A stretch of 64,000 nucleotides of DNA from Hyunsoonleella jejuensis (GTDB lineage: Bacteria; Bacteroidota; Bacteroidia; Flavobacteriales; Flavobacteriaceae). Positions 34,394-44,480 of the stretch are shown here, in pieces. The DNA lies in the NCBI RefSeq assembly GCF_900111025.1, contig NZ_FOFN01000001.1, forward strand, positions 682,001-746,000. Direction: 5' to 3'. Made by a program: the position numbers and the translations under genes. Numbering within the stretch: the first letter of the stretch is position 1; every line of letters begins with the position of its first letter. The notes beneath the pieces are model-generated. The model had not been told where the DNA came from, made no database searches, and worked only from the letters and a program-made list of their open reading frames with translations.

Positions 34394-37300
34394 ATGAAAC
34401 TAAAACTACTTTTCAGTGTGTTTTTGGCACTATTTGCGTTTAATTTTTCCTTTGCGCAATACTCTGATGTACAGATAACAGTTGTCTGGAACGGTGATGC
34501 CTTCGAAAATAAGCTTGAAGTTTATAACACATCAAACGATTTAATCGCCACTATTTGCGATGACAGCCAATGTTACGTCTCTTCTCAACAGGGTGTTACT
34601 AATAGATATGGCTCTAAATATGACTTAGGGTGTGTTGCCAATGGAAATAACTATTACATTAAACTATACGATGTAGCTAATGATGGCTGGACAAGTTCAA
34701 GCTATGTTTCTGTTGTTGTAGCCGGTACCCAAGTTATAAATAATAATGGTAGTGGTGCTAATACTAGCGGACATAATATTTACTTTAATGTCTCGGGTGG
34801 TGACGCTAATTGCAGTGCCCAACCAGATACTGATGGAGACGGTATTATTGATAATTTAGATTATGACGACGATGCCGATGGAATATCAGACTCCATTGAG
34901 AATTTGGGAGAGAATAGATTTGAATGTACCTTACCCGAGTTAGCTTTTGAAAACGGAGTTTATGATGCTGCGGCAAGTTCGGGGGCAATTGATACAGTTG
35001 GAGCAGTGTATAGATTTAGTAATTCTATACAAGGTTATGATATCTTAATGGAAATTACAGAGTTAACGAATACAACAATTAGTAATATTGATGATGATTC
35101 TGTTGATACACCAAGTAACTTACAAACAGCATTAAGTTTTTCGGGAACAGGAACGCCAGGAGCAACGTTTAATTTTACTATTGTAAATGCAGGTACAACA
35201 ACACCATCAACTGAAATTTTTAGAGTTAATGGAATAACCTGGGATTGTGATGGTAGTGGTAGTTTAAAGGAATCAGTAATATATTATGATCCTGCTGCAT
35301 ATGGTACGGAAAACCCAACTTCACTAGAAGTATTGAATTTGGGAGGAGGAGATATTCAAATAAGTGCATCTGGTTTACAAGAGGGTCCAGGTTTTTCTGA
35401 TTTAAAAGTACTTAGAGCATATTACCAATTCGTCGGTAATTCTTTTTCAATGAGGATGCAGGCAATAAAAACATCTTCAGGAACTACCACAAGACAGTTT
35501 GGTATGTCCTTTACACAATGTCAATTTTTAGATTTTAATGCTAATTCACTAAATATTGTTCGTGGTGAAGATACCGATGGTGATGGATTTTTCAATCACC
35601 TAGATATAGATGCTGATAATGATGGTATTCCAGATAATATTGAAGGCCAGCCAACTGTAGGTTATATTTTACCCTCTGGGACAATAGACCCAACAACAGG
35701 TATCGATTTGGCCTACGGCAGCGGTATTTACCCGCAGGATACAGATAATGATAAGATTCCGGATTTTATTGATTCAAATTCTGATAACGATGGGTATACT
35801 GATATACAGGAAAATGGTATGGCAGATACCTTTACAGCAGCAGATGTTGATGATGATGGTTTAAATAATGCTTTTGAAACTTCTGGCGTTAATGATGCTA
35901 TTTGGGATGTAAACGAAGACATAGAAGATCCAACAGATTTATCTATTTTGCCAGATGATGATGGTGATTTAATGTCTGGAGGAGATTTAGATTATAGAGA
36001 TTTATTTAGTCCGAATCCACCACCAATAGCCTCTATTGATTTTGATGGTGTAGATGATTATTTATCAAGAGATGCATTTATTGATGGCTTAAGCAACGTA
36101 ACATTAATGGTTTGGGTGAAGTCAGACTCAGGAAATTCTACTGATATGGTAATTGCAGGAGAAGATTCGGGTTGCAAGCTTTGGTTAGAAAATGGAAATA
36201 TTCCAAAATTCACAGTAAAAACTGCTGGAAACTCTGAAGTTACAGTTACCTGTAGCTCAATTAATTTAAATGAATGGCACCATATAACAGGTACTTATAA
36301 TAGTACTACAGGCGCAGTGAGCATTTTTGTTGATGGTAAATCATCTGGCTCCGCTACTGTAAGTAACACAGGGGCTGTTATAGAAAATACTGAAGACTCT
36401 AACGGAAGTTTCGAGGTTGGAAGATTATCAACTGAAGGGGTTGCAGATCATCTGCACTTTAAAGGCGATATAGATGAGATAAGGGTGTTTGATGTGGCAC
36501 TTACTCAAAGCCAAATAAGTCAAATGGTATATCAAGAAATTGAGCAAAGTGGCGGAAAAGTTAGAGGTAAAGTGGTTTTAAAGCCCATTCATGATATTAG
36601 CTCGAACAATACGGTTGCATGGAGTAACCTAATTGCGTATTACCCTATGACAAACATTGTAACGGGACGTACGGAAGACTATTCTAGTTACGATAACATG
36701 CTATATATTAACTTTATTGAAACAGCTCAAGACCAAACAGCGCCCATGCCTTACCAAGCAACAAACTCTGGGTCGTGGTCATCAGAATCTACTTGGGCTC
36801 ATGGCGATGTTTGGGATATAGAAGATCCAACATCAGTGAATGAGTATGGCATCGTGCAAATTTCAAATAATGTTACTATTAATGAGGATATATCTTTTTC
36901 TAGTTTAGTAATAGATTCTGGAGCTACATTCACTGTAGAGAGTGATCATGCTCTCGAAAATACATGGTATATTAATTTAAACGGCACAATAGATTTATTG
37001 GGCGATAGTCAATTAATTCAGACAGAGACGAGTGATTTGATGACAGGGTCATATGGCAAGCTACTTAGGAGGCAAGAAGGAGTATCCAATCCTTATTGGT
37101 ATAACTATTGGGCGTCACCTGTAGGCAGTTTGCGTGCTACTAGTTATAAAGATAACAACACATCTACTAACAACACGAACAATTCCTCATTTACCTTACT
37201 TATGCTTAAGGATGAGTCTGGTGCAAACATGAATTTTACAACCGATTATACTCCCAATGGGCGTGTAAGCACATTTTGGTTGTATACTTATATCAATGGT

Positions 37301-38629
37301 CTAACGTACTATGATTGGGCAAGTATTACCAAGAGTACAGCAATAAGCCCTGGTATAGGCTATACTCAAAAGGGTACAGGGGCACCATTAATTGAACAGC
37401 AGTACATATTTGAAGGTAAGCCCAACAATGGTACCATTCTGGTTGACGTAGAAGACCGAGGAGGAGCAGGTTCTGTTGCAGGCACAAGCAAGACTGAGTT
37501 TTTATTAGGTAACCCTTATCCATCGGCATTAGACGTTCATGCTTTTATTGACGATAATGCGGGTGTTATAGATGGTACGTTGCAACTATGGCAGCAATGG
37601 AGTGGCAACTCTCACAACTTAGAGGCCTATAACGGCGGTTATGCCCAAATAAATAAAACAGGAGCGGTAAGAGCTTCACAATTTGTAGGATTAGAAGGCG
37701 CAACAACTGGCGGGCTAGAAGGTACAAAAGTGCCTACAAGGTACTTGCCAGTAGCCCAAGGCTTTATCACAGAAATTGTGGCCAATGGCACAGTAGAATT
37801 CAATAATGGCCAGCGTATCTTCATCAAGGAGTCTGATGCCAACGGTAATTACAGCAATGGTTCTGTCTTCATGAAAGGCGATAATAAGAAAGCAGGAAAA
37901 AGTGGTCAGTCAAAATCAAACGACTCAAAACCTAACAGCCTACAGAAGATTCGCTTAGAGTTTAAATCAGTAACAGGCCCCAATACCAAGCGCGAGCTGC
38001 TTTTAGGGTTTAGTGAATTTACCACGGACGGTTATGATTATGGTTACGAGGCAGAGACCCACGATGCGGGCAACAACGATCTTAATCTATCTTTGGATGG
38101 CAAGAATATGAACATACAAGCCTATGGCCAGATTACACCAGATAAGGTGGTGCCTTTAAACTTCAGATCGTCGGGCGACCATACGTTTGAAATTCACATA
38201 TCTGAATTGGAAAATACACCGGCTGAACAGGATATTTACTTAAGAGACAATTTAACTGGAGACTATTTCAATTTGCGAGAAGGTCAACCATATAGATTTG
38301 TCTCAGAACAGGGCATATTTAATCAAAGGTTAGAGCTTGTGTTCCAGAATAAGGCATCTACATTGAGTGTAGAGGAGGCTAATACAGAGGAGAACTATAT
38401 TTATTACGACAAGAACAACAACATCCTCTTCGCAAAGAAATTGGTGGGTGAGGTAAAGCGATTTGCACTGTACAGTATAACGGGACAGGTTGTTATGGAA
38501 CTTGCAGATGTAGAACGCACAACATTAAGCAGTGGACTGCAATTGCCAAATATGGCAAGCGGTACCTACATTGCTGTGTTTAGAACAGATACGGATAGCG
38601 TAATTACAAAAAAACTAGTAGCTAATTAA
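34394..38629 (+). CDS. Large T9SS cargo protein with LamG domain
   Basis: The 1411-residue surface or secreted protein has a signal peptide (1-22, FNFSFAQ). I start it at 34394, not the upstream ATG at 34370, because the Lys-hydrophobic signal begins there. The domains run as follows: an N-terminal beta domain; calcium-binding thrombospondin-type-3 style repeats (DTDGDGIIDNLDYDDDADG near 150 and more near 395-500); a LamG/concanavalin-like domain (about 550-720, SIDFDGVDDYLSRDAFIDG); a large beta-rich middle; and a type IX secretion sorting domain at the C terminus (about 1335-1411, ALYSITGQVVMEL ... GTYIAVFRTD). Probable adhesin or matrix protein. Confidence 0.9.
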   Translation: MKLKLLFSVFLALFAFNFSFAQYSDVQITVVWNGDAFENKLEVYNTSNDLIATICDDSQCYVSSQQGVTNRYGSKYDLGCVANGNNYYIKLYDVANDGWTSSSYVSVVVAGTQVINNNGSGANTSGHNIYFNVSGGDANCSAQPDTDGDGIIDNLDYDDDADGISDSIENLGENRFECTLPELAFENGVYDAAASSGAIDTVGAVYRFSNSIQGYDILMEITELTNTTISNIDDDSVDTPSNLQTALSFSGTGTPGATFNFTIVNAGTTTPSTEIFRVNGITWDCDGSGSLKESVIYYDPAAYGTENPTSLEVLNLGGGDIQISASGLQEGPGFSDLKVLRAYYQFVGNSFSMRMQAIKTSSGTTTRQFGMSFTQCQFLDFNANSLNIVRGEDTDGDGFFNHLDIDADNDGIPDNIEGQPTVGYILPSGTIDPTTGIDLAYGSGIYPQDTDNDKIPDFIDSNSDNDGYTDIQENGMADTFTAADVDDDGLNNAFETSGVNDAIWDVNEDIEDPTDLSILPDDDGDLMSGGDLDYRDLFSPNPPPIASIDFDGVDDYLSRDAFIDGLSNVTLMVWVKSDSGNSTDMVIAGEDSGCKLWLENGNIPKFTVKTAGNSEVTVTCSSINLNEWHHITGTYNSTTGAVSIFVDGKSSGSATVSNTGAVIENTEDSNGSFEVGRLSTEGVADHLHFKGDIDEIRVFDVALTQSQISQMVYQEIEQSGGKVRGKVVLKPIHDISSNNTVAWSNLIAYYPMTNIVTGRTEDYSSYDNMLYINFIETAQDQTAPMPYQATNSGSWSSESTWAHGDVWDIEDPTSVNEYGIVQISNNVTINEDISFSSLVIDSGATFTVESDHALENTWYINLNGTIDLLGDSQLIQTETSDLMTGSYGKLLRRQEGVSNPYWYNYWASPVGSLRATSYKDNNTSTNNTNNSSFTLLMLKDESGANMNFTTDYTPNGRVSTFWLYTYINGLTYYDWASITKSTAISPGIGYTQKGTGAPLIEQQYIFEGKPNNGTILVDVEDRGGAGSVAGTSKTEFLLGNPYPSALDVHAFIDDNAGVIDGTLQLWQQWSGNSHNLEAYNGGYAQINKTGAVRASQFVGLEGATTGGLEGTKVPTRYLPVAQGFITEIVANGTVEFNNGQRIFIKESDANGNYSNGSVFMKGDNKKAGKSGQSKSNDSKPNSLQKIRLEFKSVTGPNTKRELLLGFSEFTTDGYDYGYEAETHDAGNNDLNLSLDGKNMNIQAYGQITPDKVVPLNFRSSGDHTFEIHISELENTPAEQDIYLRDNLTGDYFNLREGQPYRFVSEQGIFNQRLELVFQNKASTLSVEEANTEENYIYYDKNNNILFAKKLVGEVKRFALYSITGQVVMELADVERTTLSSGLQLPNMASGTYIAVFRTDTDSVITKKLVAN

Positions 38630-38654
38630 GCTTAAAAGAACACATAATTATTGT

Positions 38655-38684
38655 AAAAATCCAAAACGAAAGTTTTGGATTTTT
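38655..38684. terminator. Terminator after T9SS cargo gene
   Basis: AAAATCCAAAAC-GAAA-GTTTTGGATTTTT is a perfect stem with a GAAA tetraloop, 25 bases after the stop. The flanking A and T tracts let it serve the minus-strand gene at 38727 too. Confidence 0.85.
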
Positions 38685-38726
38685 ACGTTTTATAAGATTA
38701 TTTTAACTTTTAAAGACAGCTAAACT

Positions 38727-39155
38727 CTAATTGATAATGGTGCCATCAGCCTTAAATTCAATATCTTTATTTTCCCCTTTTTGCTTAAATTCAACATCGT
38801 AAAACACTCCTTTGGAATGATGGTCTACCTTTTCAATTTCACTTATCTCACCATCGAAGTCTTTTTTGATTATATCCCTTATTGCTTTGGGCAAATCTTT
38901 TTTATCAATACTTGTTTCCGTTTCAATCCATGATCCATCGGGCTTAAAGTCTGCCCTATACTTAATACCGTCTATTTTGAAATGGGATTCGTAGTTGCCA
39001 TGCGAATCTTTGTGCCAATCAGGGTCGTTCTCATCAGGATACTTAGCTTTAAAAGTTGCTTTAACTGCTTTGGGAGCTTGACTGTTTACTGAGTTATTGC
39101 AGCTAACCACAAGAATAAAACAAAATATTAATATTGAAGTGAATGAGTTTGTCAT
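38727..39155 (-). CDS. PepSY-like exported lipoprotein
   Basis: The 142-residue protein has a lipobox at FILVVSCNNS (Cys about residue 19). Two PepSY-like repeats follow: VKATFKAKYPDENDPDWHKD with YESHFKIDGIKYRADFKPDG, then a second half with LPKAIRDIIKKDFDGEISE and FYDVEFKQKGENKDIEFKADG. This matches the periplasmic beta-lactamase-inhibitor-like PepSY family of Bacteroidota. Function is unknown. It is a single minus-strand gene between two plus-strand genes. Confidence 0.85.
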   Translation of the reverse strand: MTNSFTSILIFCFILVVSCNNSVNSQAPKAVKATFKAKYPDENDPDWHKDSHGNYESHFKIDGIKYRADFKPDGSWIETETSIDKKDLPKAIRDIIKKDFDGEISEIEKVDHHSKGVFYDVEFKQKGENKDIEFKADGTIIN

Positions 39156-39326
39156 CGTTAATTGTTTTAAAATTAATATTACCGTAATATGACGGTTTTA
39201 CGCGTATATGGTTAACTGTATTTTTAAAAATCTTAGCTCAAACCAAAAGTTGGCTCTTTTACAATAAAAAAGGTGCTATTTTCCTAAAATTCATTAAATT
39301 CGCGAACTTATAAGAAATGAGTTTCA

Positions 39327-42300
39327 ATGAGCACTAAATTTGCTGAATATAAAGGACTTGACCTACCAAAAGTTGCAGAAGAAATTCTTAACTATTGGAA
39401 AGAAAACAATGTTTTTGAAAAAAGTGTAACTACAAGAGAAGGTAATGAACCTTATGTGTTTTATGAAGGGCCGCCATCTGCAAATGGACTTCCTGGGGTA
39501 CACCACGTTTTAGCAAGAGCTATAAAAGATATTTTTCCGCGTTACAAAACGATGAAGGGTTACCAGGTAAAGCGAAAAGCAGGTTGGGATACTCATGGCT
39601 TACCTATAGAATTAGGTGTAGAAAAAGAATTAGGCATTACGAAGGAAGATATCGGTAAAACCATTTCGGTTGAAGATTACAATGCCGCGTGTAGAAAAGC
39701 GGTAATGAAATACACTGATGTTTGGAACGACCTTACTGAAAAAATGGGCTATTGGGTAGATATGGAGGATCCGTACATTACCTATGAGCCAAAATATATG
39801 GAGTCGGTTTGGTGGTTGTTAAAGCAGATTTACGATAAAAAGTTATTGTACAAAGGCTATACCATTCAACCCTATTCGCCAAAAGCGGGAACTGGATTGA
39901 GTTCTCACGAATTGAACCAACCTGGAACGTATCAAGATGTTACCGATACTACTGTGGTTGCTCAATTTAAAGCAAAACCAAAATCACTACCTGAGTTTTT
40001 AAAAGATGAAGGTGATATCCATTTCTTAGCATGGACCACAACACCTTGGACACTGCCTAGTAATACGGCATTAACTGTTGGTCCTAAAATAGAGTATGTT
40101 TTAGTTGAAACCTATAACCAATACACGTTTAAACCCATTAATGTTGTTTTAGCCAAAAAGTTGGTGAACTATCAGTTTTCTGGAAAATTCACTAAAGTTG
40201 AAGGCAAGTCAGAATTATTAAACTATAAATCTGGAGATAAGAAAATACCGTTTTATGTAGTAAAAGAGTTTATTGGTAAAGATTTAGTAGGTATTACTTA
40301 TGAGCAGCTCTTACCTTATGCATTACCAAACGATAACCCAGAGAATGCTTTTAGAGTTATTTCAGGGGATTTTGTAACTACTGAAGATGGTACTGGTATT
40401 GTGCATACAGCGCCTACGTTTGGTGCGGATGATGCTTTGGTTGCAAAACAAGCTACACCAGAAGTGCCACCAATGTTGGTAAAAGATGACAATGGCACCT
40501 TAGTGCCACTTGTTGATTTACAAGGGAAATTCAGACCAGAAATGGCAGAATTTGCAGGTAAATATGTAAAGAACGAATATTATAATGAAGGTGAAGCTCC
40601 TGAACGTTCTTTAGACGTTGAGTTGGCCATCAAACTAAAAGAAGAAAACAAAGCCTTTAAGGTTGAGAAATACAAACACAGCTATCCTAATTGCTGGCGT
40701 ACCGATAAGCCCATTTTATACTACCCGTTAGATTCTTGGTTTATAAAAGTAACCGATGTAAAAGATCGTATGCACAAACTTAACAATACCATTAATTGGA
40801 AGCCTAAAAGTACGGGAGAAGGGCGTTTTGGTAACTGGTTGGCAAATGCAAACGACTGGAATTTATCACGTTCGCGCTATTGGGGTATTCCGTTACCTAT
40901 TTGGAGAACCGAGGATGGTAAGGAAGAATTATGCATAGGCTCTGTTGAAGAACTAAAGACGGAAATGGCAAAAGCTATTGAAGCAGGTGTTTTAGATAAA
41001 GATATTTTTGAGGATTTTGAAGTGGGTAACAATTCAGAAGAAAACTATGCGAAAATAGATTTACATAAAAATATTGTAGATGCTATTACGCTAGTATCAC
41101 CATCAGGTCAACCTATGAAACGCGAAAGTGATTTGATAGACGTTTGGTTCGATTCTGGTTCTATGCCTTATGCCCAGTGGCATTACCCTTTTGAGAATAA
41201 AGATAAAATTGACAGTTGTCATTCAGAGCGCAGCGAAGAATCTAAAAAAGCAAGTGCTTTTCCTGCTGATTTCATAGCAGAAGGTGTAGACCAAACCCGT
41301 GGTTGGTTCTATACATTACATGCCATAGCTACTATGGTTTTTGATTCAATTGCCTATAAAAATGTAGTATCCAATGGATTGGTATTGGATAAGAATGGAC
41401 AAAAAATGTCTAAACGCCTCGGAAATGCCATTGACCCATTTGAGACCTTAAGTACCTATGGTGCTGACGCTACGCGTTGGTATATGATTTCAAATGCAAA
41501 TCCATGGGATAATTTAAAGTTCGATTTAGATGGTGTTGCCGAAGTAAAGCGTAAATTCTTTGGAACACTTTACAATACGTATTCTTTCTTCAGTTTATAT
41601 ACAAATCTAGATAAGTTTAGTTATACTGAAGCGGATATTACTTTAGAAGAACGCCCAGAATTAGATCGATGGATACTTTCAGAATTACACACCTTAATTA
41701 AAAAAGTAGATGCGTATTACGCCGATTATGAGCCTACAAAAGCAGCAAGAGTAATTTCAGATTTTACCCAAGATTATTTAAGTAATTGGTATGTACGCTT
41801 AAGTAGAAGGCGTTTCTGGAAAGGAGACTACCAAACCGATAAAATTTCGGCATACCAAACCCTATACACGTGCATGGTAACCATAGCAAAGTTAGGTGCG
41901 CCAATTGCACCATTCTTTATGGATAGGTTGTATTTAGATTTAAATGCAGTAACCCAAAAAGAACGGTTTGAAAGTGTACACTTAGCAGATTTCCCAATAT
42001 ACGAATCTACGTATGTAGATAAAAGCTTGGAGCGCAAAATGGAAGCGGCACAAACAATATCCTCATTGGTGCTGTCGTTAAGAGCTAAGGAGAAGATAAA
42101 GGTGCGTCAACCACTCCAAAAAATCATGATTCCTATTAGCAGTGCACAGCAAAAAGAAGAGATTTTAGCAGTTTCTAACTTGATAAAGCATGAAGTAAAT
42201 GTGAAGGAAATTGAACTGCTTGAAGATGCTTCTGATATTTTGGTGAAACAAATAAAACCAAACTTTAAAGCACTAGGCCCGCGTTTTGGAAAGGATATGA

Positions 42301-42764
42301 AAACCATTGCTGGAAAAGTAATGAACTTTACTGCCGAAGATATTAACAAAATAGAGCAAAATGGCAGTTTTGATATTGAGATAAACAGAAAAAGCATTAC
42401 TTTAGGACTTGATGATGTAGAAATTACATCACAAGATATTGAAGGTTGGTTGGTTGCAAATGAAGGCTCCTTAACCGTAGCGCTAGATGTTACTATTTCT
42501 GATGAATTGCGGCAAGAAGGTATTGCAAGAGAACTAGTAAATCGTATTCAGAATTTAAGAAAAGATTCTGGTTTTGAAGTAACTGATAGAATAGACGTAA
42601 AATTACAAAGGGATGAACAACTTAAACAAGCTGTTGCCTCTAACATAGAATATATAAAAACAGAAACATTAACAGAAGAATTAGAAATAATTGATACAAT
42701 AAACAATGGTATAGAGATTGCGTTTGATGATGTAAATACCAAATTAAGTATCACAAAACATTAA
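39327..42764 (+). CDS. ileS: Isoleucyl-tRNA synthetase
   Basis: Charges tRNA-Ile. At 1145 residues it is the long, eukaryote-like type found in Bacteroidota. The class I HIGH motif region reads ANGLPGVHHVLAR, the KMSKS loop is GQKMSKRLGNA, and the DVWFDSGSMPYAQW block precedes it. Residues 631-639 (CHSERSEES) come from an interspersed DNA repeat inserted in frame (see 41218-41243), in a variable loop just before FPADFIAEG. The gene otherwise looks intact and should work. It is followed four bases later by a TraR/DksA gene. Confidence 0.97.
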   Translation: MSTKFAEYKGLDLPKVAEEILNYWKENNVFEKSVTTREGNEPYVFYEGPPSANGLPGVHHVLARAIKDIFPRYKTMKGYQVKRKAGWDTHGLPIELGVEKELGITKEDIGKTISVEDYNAACRKAVMKYTDVWNDLTEKMGYWVDMEDPYITYEPKYMESVWWLLKQIYDKKLLYKGYTIQPYSPKAGTGLSSHELNQPGTYQDVTDTTVVAQFKAKPKSLPEFLKDEGDIHFLAWTTTPWTLPSNTALTVGPKIEYVLVETYNQYTFKPINVVLAKKLVNYQFSGKFTKVEGKSELLNYKSGDKKIPFYVVKEFIGKDLVGITYEQLLPYALPNDNPENAFRVISGDFVTTEDGTGIVHTAPTFGADDALVAKQATPEVPPMLVKDDNGTLVPLVDLQGKFRPEMAEFAGKYVKNEYYNEGEAPERSLDVELAIKLKEENKAFKVEKYKHSYPNCWRTDKPILYYPLDSWFIKVTDVKDRMHKLNNTINWKPKSTGEGRFGNWLANANDWNLSRSRYWGIPLPIWRTEDGKEELCIGSVEELKTEMAKAIEAGVLDKDIFEDFEVGNNSEENYAKIDLHKNIVDAITLVSPSGQPMKRESDLIDVWFDSGSMPYAQWHYPFENKDKIDSCHSERSEESKKASAFPADFIAEGVDQTRGWFYTLHAIATMVFDSIAYKNVVSNGLVLDKNGQKMSKRLGNAIDPFETLSTYGADATRWYMISNANPWDNLKFDLDGVAEVKRKFFGTLYNTYSFFSLYTNLDKFSYTEADITLEERPELDRWILSELHTLIKKVDAYYADYEPTKAARVISDFTQDYLSNWYVRLSRRRFWKGDYQTDKISAYQTLYTCMVTIAKLGAPIAPFFMDRLYLDLNAVTQKERFESVHLADFPIYESTYVDKSLERKMEAAQTISSLVLSLRAKEKIKVRQPLQKIMIPISSAQQKEEILAVSNLIKHEVNVKEIELLEDASDILVKQIKPNFKALGPRFGKDMKTIAGKVMNFTAEDINKIEQNGSFDIEINRKSITLGLDDVEITSQDIEGWLVANEGSLTVALDVTISDELRQEGIARELVNRIQNLRKDSGFEVTDRIDVKLQRDEQLKQAVASNIEYIKTETLTEELEIIDTINNGIEIAFDDVNTKLSITKH
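41218..41243 (+). repeat. Interspersed repeat inside ileS
   Basis: GTCATTCAGAGCGCAGCGAAGAATCT is 26 bases long (first 20: GTCATTCAGAGCGCAGCGAA). It resembles the CTGAGC..TCGAAG palindrome fragments in the spacers at 27-50, 72-90, 159-175, 43166-43185 and 51411-51435. It is read in frame and translates to CHSERSEES. Confidence 0.75.
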
Positions 42765-42768
42765 AATT

Positions 42769-43149
42769 ATGGCTTCAAATACAGTAAGATACTCGGATAG
42801 TGAATTGGCAGAATTTAAAAAGTTGATTCAAGAAAAAATTGAAAAAGCACAACACGATTTAGAATTGATAAAAAGTGCTTATATGAACGACCATAATAAC
42901 GGTACAGACGATACATCGCCAACATTTAAGGCGTTCGATGAGGGCAGTGCTGTTATGAGCAAAGAGTCTAATTCGCAGTTAGCCATCCGTCAGGAAAAAT
43001 TTATCCGCGATTTAAAAAATGCGTTGATTAGAATTGAAAATAAAACCTACGGCGTTTGTCGTGTAACAGGGAAGCTGATCAATAAAAAGCGTTTGGAGTT
43101 GGTACCACATGCTACATTAAGTATTGAAGCTAAAAACATGCAGAAATAA
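42769..43149 (+). CDS. TraR/DksA family protein
   Basis: The 126-residue protein has a coiled-coil N-terminal half (about 10-80) and a C-terminal region TYGVCRVTGKLINKKRLELVPHATLS. This matches DksA/TraR proteins, which bind RNA polymerase through its secondary channel. Only one of the four zinc-finger cysteines remains, as is usual in Bacteroidota members. It starts four bases after ileS and precedes lspA. Confidence 0.9.
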   Translation: MASNTVRYSDSELAEFKKLIQEKIEKAQHDLELIKSAYMNDHNNGTDDTSPTFKAFDEGSAVMSKESNSQLAIRQEKFIRDLKNALIRIENKTYGVCRVTGKLINKKRLELVPHATLSIEAKNMQK

Positions 43150-43165
43150 AATATTCCTTTGTAAT

Positions 43166-43281
43166 CATTGAGCTTTGTCGAAATGAAAAAAGGGATCTCA
43201 TAATCTAAAACGTCAATTTCTACTTGTTAGAGAATGACGTTTCTTTTTTACCAATACTGTTATTCCTGCATAGGCAGGAAT
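43166..43281. repeat. Cluster of interspersed repeat fragments
   Basis: The gap between the TraR/DksA gene and lspA holds three elements. These are CATTGAGCTTTGTCGAAATG (43166-43185), a hairpin AAACGTCA..TGACGTTT followed by CTTTTTT (43208-43248, terminator-like), and the palindrome ATTCCTGC-ATAG-GCAGGAAT (43262-43281) ending 12 bases before the lspA ATG. Confidence 0.6.
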
Positions 43282-43293
43282 CCAAAAAAACGA

Positions 43294-43917
43294 ATGTCTT
43301 TAAAAAAATCCATTATTTTAATTATAATTATTTTACTTATCGATCAAGTAAGTAAAATATATATAAAAACTAATTTTATGCTTCATGATAGCGTTGAGGT
43401 ATTCAGTTGGTTTAAGATATATTTTATAGAAAATGAAGGAATGGCCTGGGGCACACGTATTAGTGATTTTGTGTCTTTTATATCAGATAGAACTGCTAAA
43501 ACTTTCCTTACACTTTTTAGAATAGTTGCCATTTTTGGCATAGGGTATTGGCTGTACAGTGCCACAAGAAAAAAGAGTTCAAGGATTTTAACCATTGCCA
43601 TAGCACTTATTTTTGCTGGTGCTTTAGGTAATATTATCGATTCGGTTTTCTACGGTGTTTTCTTTAACGATAGTTACAACCAAGTAGCAACTTTTCTCCC
43701 AAAGGATGGAGGTTACGATTCTTTTTTACACGGAAAAGTAGTAGATATGCTATACTTCCCATTGTATAAAGGTTATCTTCCTGAATGGATTCCAAAATAT
43801 GGTGGACAATTCTTTACGTTTTTTGAACCTGTTTTTAACATCGCTGATATGGCAATAAGCACAGGATTTGTAATGCTTATTGTGTTTAATAAACGGGCGT
43901 TCTCAAAAAAAGATTAG
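43294..43917 (+). CDS. lspA: Lipoprotein signal peptidase II
   Basis: Cleaves prolipoproteins in the inner membrane. I use the ATG at 43294 (207 residues), since the upstream 20 codons are repeat sequence and the first helix starts at MSLKKSIILIIIILLIDQVS. The catalytic aspartates are in GNIIDSVFYG and FNIADMAI. Four hydrophobic helices fit the family. It is longer than E. coli LspA (164), with an insert between the two catalytic motifs, as in other Bacteroidota. The many lipoproteins in this window are its substrates. Confidence 0.93.
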   Translation: MSLKKSIILIIIILLIDQVSKIYIKTNFMLHDSVEVFSWFKIYFIENEGMAWGTRISDFVSFISDRTAKTFLTLFRIVAIFGIGYWLYSATRKKSSRILTIAIALIFAGALGNIIDSVFYGVFFNDSYNQVATFLPKDGGYDSFLHGKVVDMLYFPLYKGYLPEWIPKYGGQFFTFFEPVFNIADMAISTGFVMLIVFNKRAFSKKD

Positions 43918-44477
43918 AAATTATATAAGGTTTTTGGCGTTACACAATAATCCAACCCGATATCCCCCTGAAAAACATCACCAATCTCATCTTCAGCTTC
44001 AAAGAACGACAATCCAATTTTAAGGGTTTCAGGTCTGCACTGGCTTAAAAACTTATCATAAAAACCTTTGCCATAACCTACGCGATTTCCGCTTTTGTCA
44101 AAAGCTAAAAGCGGAATAAATACCACATCAATTTTATTATTTGAAATTTCTATGCCATCAACAGGTTCTGGAATATTGTAATTGTTTTTTTTGATAACTG
44201 TGTTATCGGTTAACAAATAATTTGTCAGCTCTCCAGTTTCAAAATCACTTTTAGGAATGATGATGTTTTTGTCCTTTCCCGAAAGGATATTTAATATATA
44301 ATCAGTATTTATTTCCTTTAGTGCTTCTATTGATAAAAAAATATGGTAATAGGAGTATTCCCAAACTGGGAGCTTCAACAATTGATTCGCAATAGCAATA
44401 CTGAAATCGTCTATCTGGTTTTCCGTAAGCTCAAAACGAAGTGTTTTATATTTTTTGCGAAGTTCTTTTTTGGTCAT
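43914..44477 (-). CDS. 5-formyltetrahydrofolate cyclo-ligase
   Basis: Converts 5-formyl-THF to 5,10-methenyl-THF with ATP. The 187-residue protein has the N-terminal MTKKELRKKYKTLR segment, PLLAFDKSGNRVGYGKGFYDKFL (the nucleotide/folate-binding signature) and normal length. Its end overlaps the convergent lspA gene by four bases. Confidence 0.93.
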   Translation of the reverse strand: MTKKELRKKYKTLRFELTENQIDDFSIAIANQLLKLPVWEYSYYHIFLSIEALKEINTDYILNILSGKDKNIIIPKSDFETGELTNYLLTDNTVIKKNNYNIPEPVDGIEISNNKIDVVFIPLLAFDKSGNRVGYGKGFYDKFLSQCRPETLKIGLSFFEAEDEIGDVFQGDIGLDYCVTPKTLYNF

Positions 44478-44480
44478 AAT

